A stretch of DNA of 64,000 bases from assembly GCA_023229645.1 (NCBI GenBank), contig JALNYU010000002.1:62001-126000 (forward strand), in the 5' to 3' direction. Numbering within the stretch: the first letter of the stretch is position 1; every line of letters starts with the position of its first letter. Both the position numbers and the translations under genes were made by a program. The notes under the pieces are model-generated. The model had not been told where the DNA came from and ran no database searches. It saw only the letters and a program-made list of their open reading frames with translations. This document shows, piece after piece, positions 57,938 to 64,000 of this stretch. The DNA comes from Nevskia sp. (GTDB taxonomy: Bacteria; Pseudomonadota; Gammaproteobacteria; Nevskiales; Nevskiaceae).

Positions 57938-58723
57938 ATGGCTCAGCTCACGCTGCCTGAGAATTCGAAAATCGATCGCACCGCCGGCAAGCAGCACAAG
58001 GCCCCGGCGGGCGCGAAGAACATCCGCATCTTCAAGATTTATCGCTACGATCCGGACACCCAGGCCAATCCGCGCGTTGACAGCTACGAAGTCGATATGG
58101 ATAGCTGCGGGCCGATGGTGCTCGATGCGCTGATCAAGATTAAAAATGAAATCGACTCGTCACTAACATTCCGTCGTAGCTGCCGTGAAGGCATCTGCGG
58201 CAGCTGCGCGATGAACATCGACGGCACCAACACGCTGGCGTGCACGAAGTCTTGCGACGAAGTGAAAGGCGACGTCAAGATCTACCCGTTACCGCACATG
58301 CCGGTGGTCAAAGATTTGGTACCGGATCTGACGCATTTTTACGCCCAGTACGCGTCGGTTGAACCGTGGCTGAAGACGGATACCCCCGCGCCGACACGCG
58401 AGCGCCTGCAAAGCGAAGAAGACCGCGCCAAGCTTGATGGTCTCTACGAGTGCATTCTTTGCGCTTGCTGCACGACGAGCTGCCCGAGCTACTGGTGGAA
58501 TGGTGATCGCTACCTCGGTCCGGCGGTGTTGATGGCCTCGTATCGCTGGCTCGTCGACTCCCGCGACGAAGCCACCGGCGAACGCCTTGATCAGCTCGAA
58601 GATCCGTTCAAGCTCTATCGCTGCCATACGATCATGAACTGCGCGAAGACCTGTCCTAAAGGTCTGAATCCGGCGAAAGCGATCGCCGAAACCAAGAAAA
58701 TGCTGATCGAACGCAAAGGGTGA
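57938..58723 (+). CDS. sdhB: succinate dehydrogenase iron-sulfur subunit
   Basis: The protein has 261 residues. The 2Fe-2S site is [15 protein letters not shown] with the later TLAC; 4Fe-4S and 3Fe-4S cysteines are in [16 protein letters not shown] and [25 protein letters not shown] is 10 bases before the ATG. It links the flavin to the quinone site. Its TGA is followed at once by a 31-base perfect hairpin that begins the tandem array. Confidence 0.97.
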   Translation: MAQLTLPENSKIDRTAGKQHKAPAGAKNIRIFKIYRYDPDTQANPRVDSYEVDMDSCGPMVLDALIKIKNEIDSSLTFRRSCREGICGSCAMNIDGTNTLACTKSCDEVKGDVKIYPLPHMPVVKDLVPDLTHFYAQYASVEPWLKTDTPAPTRERLQSEEDRAKLDGLYECILCACCTTSCPSYWWNGDRYLGPAVLMASYRWLVDSRDEATGERLDQLEDPFKLYRCHTIMNCAKTCPKGLNPAKAIAETKKMLIERKG

Positions 58724-58754
58724 GTGTAGGGCGAAGCACTGCTTCGCCCTACAC
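58724..58754 (+). terminator. 15-bp hairpin right after sdhB
   Basis: A perfect 15-bp stem with one unpaired central base starts at the first base after the sdhB stop. It lacks a T run, so it may stabilise or process the sdh mRNA rather than terminate it. Confidence 0.5.
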
Positions 58755-59220
58755 GAACGCCCGGCCAAGGATGGCCGGGCTGGGCGCTAAGCAAGCGCAT
58801 CGGTCGCGCCATGGATGGCAGGGCAATCGAATCCGATAAGGGTGTGGCGAAGCACTGCTTCGCCCTACACGAACGCCCGGCCAAGGATGGCCGGGCTGGG
58901 CGCTAAGCAAGCGCATCGGCTGCGCCATGGATGGCAGGGCAATCGAATCCGATAAGGGTGTGGCGAAGCACTGCTTCGCCCTACACGAACGCCCGGCCAA
59001 GGATGGCCGGGCTGGGCGCTAAGCAAGCGCATCGGCCGCGCCATGGATGGCAGGGCAATCGAATCCGATAAGGGTGTGGCGAAGCACCGCTTCGCCCTAC
59101 ACGAACGCTCGGCCAAGGATGGCCGGGCTGGGCGCTAAGCAAGCGCATCGGCCGCGCCAAGGATGGCAAGGGCAATCGAATCCGTTAAGGGCGTGGTGAA
59201 GCGCCGCTTCGCCACACCCG
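58724..59220. repeat. tandem array of 116-bp units, about 4.2 copies
   Basis: Units begin at about 58731, 58847, 58963, 59079 and (partial, with one added base) 59196. Each contains hairpin 1 (first copy GTGTAGGGCGAAGCA at 58724-58738 with its complement at 58740-58754, one central base) and hairpin 2 (GCCCGGCCA-AGGA-TGGCCGGGC). Units are nearly identical; the last is more diverged. The bases from 59221 to 59359 hold no gene. It splits sdhB from sdhE. Confidence 0.93.
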
Positions 59221-59359
59221 AATTCGTCGTAGCGAAAAAAAGAATCGTGGCGTCGCGCGATCGAATATGATGCGGCGCTGATCGCTTGCCTATTGTCTGA
59301 GCGGTGCTGCTGCCGTCGTAAGGCGATTCTCGTCGCAATGCAACTACTCTAGAACACGT

Positions 59360-59593
59360 ATGAGCGAACTCTCTCGTATCCGCTTCCGCTGCCGTCGCGG
59401 CATGAAAGAACTCGACGTCCTGCTCGAAGCCTTTCTCTCGCGCCACTACACCGACGCCGACCCGGCGCTACAGCAGAGTTTCCTCGCCGTGCTCGATGTC
59501 GAAGACCCCGATCTCTGGGCCTGGATCATCGGCCACGCGCCACCCCCCGCTCAGTTTGCCGATGTCATCGCCCGGCTTCAACGCAACGATTGA
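59360..59593 (+). CDS. sdhE: SdhE, FAD assembly factor
   Basis: This 77-residue protein carries the RGMKELD motif at 13-19 (RRGMKELDVLLEAFL), essential for SdhA flavinylation in this family, and the usual DLWAWI segment. It promotes covalent FAD attachment. It would belong to the sdh operon but is set off by the tandem array. It overlaps ygfX by 32 bases. Confidence 0.93.
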   Translation: MSELSRIRFRCRRGMKELDVLLEAFLSRHYTDADPALQQSFLAVLDVEDPDLWAWIIGHAPPPAQFADVIARLQRND

Positions 59594-60008
59594 CCTGCGA
59601 TTAAAGCCCAGCCTGCGCGCGGTGAAAATCGTGTTCGGGCTACATCTGGTTGCCATCGCGCTGGTCTTTCTCGCCCGGCCGCCAACCTGGGCTGGCCTGG
59701 CCTTAGCGCTGCTGTTGTTCATCTCGTGGCAGCGCCTGCGACGTCCAACTGAAGCCGGCTACGGTAGCGCCGCCTTGGTACATCTGATCTGGCACGCCGA
59801 TAGTGATCGGTGGACGCTGGAGACTAGCAGCGGCGCGCAAACCGGCGCCGAACTGCTCGGCAGCAGCGTTGTGCAGCCGTGGCTGCTCGTCCTGAATTTT
59901 CGGCGTCAAGATGGCCGGCGACGTACTCGTATCGTGTTCGGCGATGAGCTTGACGATGAACAGCTGCGGCGCTTGCGGGCTCGCCTTTTGGCGCTAAAGC
60001 CCGGCTAG
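59562..60008 (+). CDS. ygfX: YgfX-like membrane protein (CptA)
   Basis: This is 148 residues from the ATG at 59562; an earlier start at 59496 is less likely. Two membrane helices near the N-terminus (IVFGLHLVAIALVFL and WAGLALALLLFISW) are followed by a soluble part (WTLETSSGAQ, RRTRIVFGDELDDEQLRRLR). The sdhE-ygfX pairing is the known gammaproteobacterial arrangement; in E. coli it was also described as a toxin-antitoxin pair (CptAB), which is disputed. The 32-base overlap suggests coupling. Confidence 0.85.
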   Translation: MSSPGFNATIDLRLKPSLRAVKIVFGLHLVAIALVFLARPPTWAGLALALLLFISWQRLRRPTEAGYGSAALVHLIWHADSDRWTLETSSGAQTGAELLGSSVVQPWLLVLNFRRQDGRRRTRIVFGDELDDEQLRRLRARLLALKPG

Positions 60009-60151
60009 TCCGCACCGTTACTTCGGCCGGTGAAGGCGCTATGCCGGCATTACGTTCGTGCAGCGGAGCGAACCGAGGCGAATAAGAGCGGTCAATCCCG
60101 GTGTCCGAAAACGGCGAGACGTCGCGCCGTTGCCGGCCTAGACTGGCGGCC

Positions 60152-61609
60152 ATGGAACTCGATCTCGACCACTGCTATCAGGCGCTGAGCGCACGCGATG
60201 CGCGCTTTGACGGCGCCTTTTTTGTCGGCGTGCGCAGCACCGGCATTTATTGTCGGCCGATTTGCCCGGCGCGTACGCCGCATAAAGATCGTTGTGATTT
60301 TTTCCGCAATGCGGCGTCGGCCGAACGCGCCGGCTTTCGACCTTGCCTGCGGTGCCGGCCGGAGTTGGCGCCGGGGCAGGCGGCTGTCGACAGCGTGCGC
60401 CGCATTGCTCAACTCGCCGCCGCGCGGATCGAAGCCGGCGTCTTGAATGAAGGCAGCGTCGATAGGTTGGCTGCTGAATTCGGCATCGGCGCTCGGCAGC
60501 TCCGCCGCGCGATCGAAGCCGAGTACGGCGTTGCCCCGGTCGAATTGGCGCAGACGCGGCGCCTGTTATTGGCGAAGCAACTCTTGACCGAATCGCGCTT
60601 GCCGGTCGCTGACGTTGCCTATGCCAGCGGCTTTGCGTCGCTGCGGCGTTTCAACGCCTTGTTCAGTAGCCGCTACGGTTTAAATCCGACCGCTTTGCGC
60701 CGCGGCGGCGCGGTGGCCGCAGTTACCGGAGATCAATTGCATCTGAAGCTGGCGTATCGGCCGCCGCTTGCTTGGCCGCAATTGCTGGCGTTTTTGGCCG
60801 GGCGCGGCGCTGCGGGCGTCGAAGCCGTGGTCGATGGCCGTTACTTGCGCACGGTGCGGCTAGGGCAAAGCCGAGGCTGGATCGCGGTCTCGGCCAATAC
60901 CGATGGCGCGGCGCTGAATCTCGACCTCTCGCCCAGCTTGTTGCCGGTATTAACGCCGCTACTCGCACGCTTACGCGCCTTACTTGATCTCGATGCCCAG
61001 CCGCAGATCATCGCGGTGCATCTCGCGCAGGATCCTCGCCTTGCAGCCGTGGTCGCCCGCATTCCCGGCTTGCGCGTGCCGGGCGCGTTCGATGGCTTCG
61101 AACTCGCGCTGCGGGCGATCCTCGGCCAGCAGGTCACCGTGAAGGCGGCGACGACCTTATTCAGCCGCTTCGCGGCAAAATTCGGTGAGCCATTTACAAC
61201 GCCGTTCCCGGCGTTGACGCATTTAAGCCCGGAAGCGAGCAAGATCGCTGAGGCCGATTTGCAAAGCCTGATCGATCTCGGCCTGACGCAGCGCCGCGCA
61301 ATCACAATCCAAACCCTGGCGCGGGCGTTTGTCGAGCGGCGCATTACGCTGCAGCCTTCGTTGGATGGCGAGGCTGCGATGGCGGCGTTGCAAGCTATTC
61401 CCGGCATCGGACCGTGGACGGCGCATTACATCGCGATGCGGGCGCTGCGCCTGCCCGATGCTTTTCCGCACGCCGATCTCGGCTTGTGTAAAGCACTCGG
61501 TGGTGTGAAACCGAAAGCGGCGTTGGCGTTGTCGGAAGCATGGCGGCCGTGGCGCAGTTACGCCGCGCTTTATTTGTGGCAAAGCCTCAATCTGGAGTCT
61601 GGCGGATGA
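60152..61609 (+). CDS. alkA: Ada-type regulator fused to 3-methyladenine DNA glycosylase (AlkA)
   Basis: This is 485 residues from the ATG at 60152 (60101 would add 17). The N-terminal Ada zinc/methyl-acceptor domain has FFVGVRSTGIYCRPICPARTP with the acceptor cysteine region and CLRCRPE. A two-part AraC-type helix-turn-helix (about 95-185) follows, then the AlkA domain with the helix-hairpin-helix IPGIGPWTAHYIAMRALRLP and catalytic aspartate in HADLGL. It excises alkylated bases and, when methylated, should activate its own operon. Coupled to ogt by ATGA. Confidence 0.94.
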   Translation: MELDLDHCYQALSARDARFDGAFFVGVRSTGIYCRPICPARTPHKDRCDFFRNAASAERAGFRPCLRCRPELAPGQAAVDSVRRIAQLAAARIEAGVLNEGSVDRLAAEFGIGARQLRRAIEAEYGVAPVELAQTRRLLLAKQLLTESRLPVADVAYASGFASLRRFNALFSSRYGLNPTALRRGGAVAAVTGDQLHLKLAYRPPLAWPQLLAFLAGRGAAGVEAVVDGRYLRTVRLGQSRGWIAVSANTDGAALNLDLSPSLLPVLTPLLARLRALLDLDAQPQIIAVHLAQDPRLAAVVARIPGLRVPGAFDGFELALRAILGQQVTVKAATTLFSRFAAKFGEPFTTPFPALTHLSPEASKIAEADLQSLIDLGLTQRRAITIQTLARAFVERRITLQPSLDGEAAMAALQAIPGIGPWTAHYIAMRALRLPDAFPHADLGLCKALGGVKPKAALALSEAWRPWRSYAALYLWQSLNLESGG

Positions 61610-62124
61610 ACAACACAACAGCTGTGATCACAAACAATAAGGCGATGACGTTTTACGACATTTATCAAAGCCCGCTCGGCACGTTGTTGTTGTTATCCGA
61701 CGGCGAAAGCCTGACCGGCTTGTATATGGACGCCGCAGAATTCAACGCTGAAACCCGCGCAAGCTGGCGCGAGGACGATAGCCGCTTTGCCGCCGCACGG
61801 GCGCAGCTTGATGCCTATTTTGCCGGCGAATTGCGGCAGTTCGAACTACCGCTGGCGCCGCAAGGCAGTGCATTTCAGCAAACCGTTTGGTCCGCGCTGC
61901 ATCAGATTCCTTATGGCGCAACGATTAGCTACGGCGAGCAAGCCATGCGACTCGGTAAGCCCAACGCGGCACGCGCCGTTGGCTTGGCCAACGGCCGCAA
62001 TCCGATTTCGATCATCGTGCCCTGCCACCGCGTCATCGGCGCCAGCGGCGCACTGACCGGCTACGGCGGCGGCATCGAACGCAAGCGTTGGTTGCTATGC
62101 CATGAAGGTGCGCTGCTCGCGTGA
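61606..62124 (+). CDS. ogt: methylated-DNA-protein-cysteine methyltransferase
   Basis: This is 172 residues from the ATG at 61606, which overlaps the alkA stop. The methyl-acceptor motif is IIVPCHRVIG; the DNA-binding helix is in ATISYGEQAMRLGKPNAARAVG. It removes O6-methyl groups from guanine in a one-use reaction. Together with alkA it forms a compact adaptive-response operon. Palindromic copy 6 begins 19 bp after the stop. Confidence 0.95.
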   Translation: MNNTTAVITNNKAMTFYDIYQSPLGTLLLLSDGESLTGLYMDAAEFNAETRASWREDDSRFAAARAQLDAYFAGELRQFELPLAPQGSAFQQTVWSALHQIPYGATISYGEQAMRLGKPNAARAVGLANGRNPISIIVPCHRVIGASGALTGYGGGIERKRWLLCHEGALLA

Positions 62125-62143
62125 TTTTTGCGTCGGCACGGGT

Positions 62144-62240
62144 GTTATTGATTCGGCCATTTCTCGCTTTCTCGGAAGTGCGGCATCCGGTTTGGCATTG
62201 CACTGTCTTTATTCAAGTACTTAATGACCGGATCAATAAC
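62144..62240 (-). repeat. palindromic element, copy 6 (module A only)
   Basis: 97 bp near-identical to module A, inverted relative to copy 1, with one end reading GATTCGG as in module B. No module B is beside it. It lies between ogt and ureG. Confidence 0.88.
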
Positions 62241-62309
62241 AAGCCCTAGGCGCAGGTGCCGCAACAACAGGTACCATCGCGCACTCAACACAGACGATTG
62301 GAGACAGGC

Positions 62310-62951
62310 ATGGCGGGACGGGCGGAAGTATTGCGCTTAGGTGTGGGCGGGCCGGTGGGTTCCGGGAAAACGGCGCTGGTCGATAGCCTGTGCAAGCGGA
62401 TGCGTGAGCGCTTCAACATCGCCGTCGTTACCAACGATATTTACACCCGGGAAGACGCCGAATTTCTAATCCGCAGCCAGGCGCTAGCGCCCGAGCGCAT
62501 CCGCGGTGTCGAAACCGGCGGTTGCCCGCACACCGCAATCCGCGAAGATGCCTCGATGAACCTCGCGGCGATTGACGATCTGAATCGCGACTTCTCAGAT
62601 CTTGACTTGATCATCGTCGAAAGCGGCGGCGACAACCTCGCCGCAACGTTCAGCCCCGAGTTATCGGACCTCACGCTTTATGTCATCGACGTCGCCGCCG
62701 GCGACAAAATTCCACGCAAAGGCGGTCCCGGTATTACCCGTTCGGATCTGCTGATCATCAACAAAATCGACCTCGCGCCGTACGTCGGCGCCTCGCTCGA
62801 AGTGATGGACCGAGATGCCAAGAAAATGCGCGGCGAACGCCAGTTCATTTTTACCAATCTCAAAACCGGCCAGGGCCTCGATGCGGTGATCGATTTCATC
62901 GTCCGCCAGGGCATGTTGGAAAGCCGCGATAAGGCCGCCCAGCCGAGCTGA
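62310..62951 (+). CDS. ureG: urease accessory GTPase UreG
   Basis: This is 213 residues from the ATG at 62310 (GGAGAC upstream). The P-loop is [15 protein letters not shown] near residues 10-24. The metal-binding CPH lies in [16 protein letters not shown], and [15 protein letters not shown] and [10 protein letters not shown] are G-protein motifs. It delivers nickel to urease with UreE/F/H. No other urease gene is within the window: ogt and a repeat lie upstream and a convergent CHAD gene downstream, so ureG stands alone here. Confidence 0.95.
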   Translation: MAGRAEVLRLGVGGPVGSGKTALVDSLCKRMRERFNIAVVTNDIYTREDAEFLIRSQALAPERIRGVETGGCPHTAIREDASMNLAAIDDLNRDFSDLDLIIVESGGDNLAATFSPELSDLTLYVIDVAAGDKIPRKGGPGITRSDLLIINKIDLAPYVGASLEVMDRDAKKMRGERQFIFTNLKTGQGLDAVIDFIVRQGMLESRDKAAQPS

Positions 62952-62972
62952 GATGGTCGGGAGCCGCGCGCC

Positions 62973-63857
62973 TTAGGCCTCGGCTATTGCAATCGAGTCG
63001 GCGTAATCGCGCCAACGCGCACGAAGTTTTTTCCGTGCCGCGCGGATCGTTTTCTCGCTCCGCGCGATGTTACGTTCGGCAACGGCTTTAACGTTCGGAT
63101 TTTCGGCGAGCTGCGCCAGCAATTGCTGCGCAACGGTTTCGTCTTGAATCAAGCCGAGCACTTCTTGCACGCCGCGCAGCGTGCCGAGTTCGTAAACCGC
63201 AAGCGTAGGTTCGAGCGCACGGAATAATTCGACCGTATAGCGCAGGCGTTTTGCTGCCAGGCGTACACGGTGCAACGCGTGCGCATCCAGATGGCGCAGA
63301 TGCCGCGCGCGGCGCCGGAGCCGGCGTTCGGCGTGGTGCACGGCTTGATCCGCGATGTCCGAAACCGCCGGGGTGAAATCGATAGGGCGGGCATGCGATG
63401 GCGGTACCGCGTCGAGCCAGCGCGGCAGCTCGACATCGATAAACGTCGTCAAGCGTGTCAATAGCGCTTGTGCCCGCCTACGGGCCAACCTCTTCTGCGC
63501 TTTCGTCGTTTCGCGGCGCAAGACCTGTGTCGCCGCCAATGTTAAAACGGCAGCGCGCTCCGCGTGTTTCGTGCGCTGCGCGGCTAGATCCCGGCAGTGG
63601 CCGTCGATGAACCCCGCCCAAGCGCGTGCCGGCGCCAGTGTGTGCCGCAACCAACGCAGTTCCTGGCGTAAACGCCTGGCCGTCACGCGTGGCAACCAAG
63701 CCTCGAACAGCTCAATCGCATTACGCAAACGGGCCATATCAACCCGCAGGCGATGAATGTGCTCAGCCTCACCGTTCATGGCCGCGCGCTCAGCGTTCTG
63801 CCGCACCGCAGCGACCAGCGGCATAAAAATGCGCGGTAAAGCATCATGCAAATTCAT
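62973..63857 (-). CDS. CHAD domain protein
   Basis: This is 294 residues from the ATG at 63857 (GAGG 10 bases upstream; 63902 would add 15). Conserved histidine-rich helices mark the CHAD fold: EHIHRLRVDMARLRNAIELF near 32-51 and ALHRVRLAAKRLRYTVELF near 210-228. Very rich in Arg, Ala and Leu. CHAD proteins bind inorganic polyphosphate; here the usual CYTH triphosphatase partner is absent. Convergent with ureG. Confidence 0.88.
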   Translation of the reverse strand: MNLHDALPRIFMPLVAAVRQNAERAAMNGEAEHIHRLRVDMARLRNAIELFEAWLPRVTARRLRQELRWLRHTLAPARAWAGFIDGHCRDLAAQRTKHAERAAVLTLAATQVLRRETTKAQKRLARRRAQALLTRLTTFIDVELPRWLDAVPPSHARPIDFTPAVSDIADQAVHHAERRLRRRARHLRHLDAHALHRVRLAAKRLRYTVELFRALEPTLAVYELGTLRGVQEVLGLIQDETVAQQLLAQLAENPNVKAVAERNIARSEKTIRAARKKLRARWRDYADSIAIAEA

Positions 63858-64000
63858 GCTGCTGGCCTCGCTACGTGCGTGGAATGAGCATTCCATGTGC
63901 ATCTTAAAGATACGATGATCTAATATCTTGACCGATTCCAGGTCGGCAACAAACTCTGTGGCATTCTGGTCGTCAGTTTGGCAAGGATGACCAAGAACTA
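63858..64000. other. right edge of the window
   Basis: Upstream region of the CHAD gene. GGAATGAGCATTCC (63881-63894) is a small perfect palindrome that could be an operator. No further gene is visible. Confidence 0.4.

Noticed and set aside
58749..59175. A series of overlapping minus-strand frames of 64-89 codons with repeated sequence
   Set aside because: They are translations of the 116-bp tandem array, lack ribosome sites and mirror its period.
58724..59220. CRISPR-like array
   Set aside because: The units are contiguous 116-bp tandem copies without unique spacers, and no cas genes are present.

Overview
This window reads as chromosomal DNA of a gammaproteobacterium. The evidence is the sdhE-ygfX pair, prlC, ygfZ, an Ada-AlkA/Ogt pair and an RF2 gene with the classical +1 frameshift. 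A DUF1674 (SDHAF4-like) gene beside sdh, a tRNA-Ala with anticodon CGC and a lipoprotein-type DsbA fit the Xanthomonadales/Nevskiales/Steroidobacter side of the class. That placement is inference; no rRNA or species marker is present. No rRNA, CRISPR array, integrase or complete transposase gene was found.

Layout. 0-5.1 kb: a cyclic-di-GMP turnover gene cut by the window edge, apaH, a TadZ/CpaE-like gene without the usual P-loop, and a small unknown gene. 5.38-9.56 kb: tRNA-Ala(CGC), followed by a 4.1-kb island bounded by 129-bp direct repeats (one mismatch) that begin at the tRNA 3' end. The cargo is three overlapping genes: a GHKL ATPase fused to a PD-(D/E)XK nuclease-like domain, DarT (DNA ADP-ribosyltransferase) and DarG (macrodomain antitoxin). 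No integrase lies between the repeats. This is the best candidate for a new defence system. 9.9-12.6 kb: an aldehyde dehydrogenase, a 3' remnant of pntB and an alcohol dehydrogenase. 13.2-21.7 kb: dsbA, prlC, then a tightly overlapping run of esterase, gamma-carbonic anhydrase, HMG-CoA lyase, acetoacetyl-CoA synthetase and gpmA.

21.9-40.5 kb is an exopolysaccharide locus. It holds a Wza-like export protein, a Wzz/EpsF-like chain-length protein, an EpsG-like kinase, two family-2 glycosyltransferases, a flippase, a HAD-UbiA fusion, an acyltransferase, a cupin/JmjC-like protein, a TIGR04325-type methyltransferase, an EpsL-like barrel, a WecG/TagA transferase, a GMC oxidoreductase and a WcaJ-like initiating transferase. 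40.6-48 kb: prfB, lysS, a large GAF/PAS/GGDEF/EAL protein coupled to a periplasmic binding protein, and bacteriohemerythrin. 48.2-53.8 kb: a sulfate uptake operon (porin, sbp, cysT, cysW, cysA). 53.9-60 kb: ygfZ and the succinate dehydrogenase cluster with both SDHAF4-like and SdhE assembly factors, interrupted by a 116-bp tandem array. 60.1-64 kb: an alkylation-repair pair, a lone ureG and a CHAD protein.

Two repeat families run through the window. One is a bipartite palindromic element (97-bp module A, 95-bp module B) at six intergenic sites, twice supplying the stop codon of the adjacent gene. The other is a hairpin-bearing unit of about 115 bp, found as an array between sdhB and sdhE and as an in-frame insertion in cysW.
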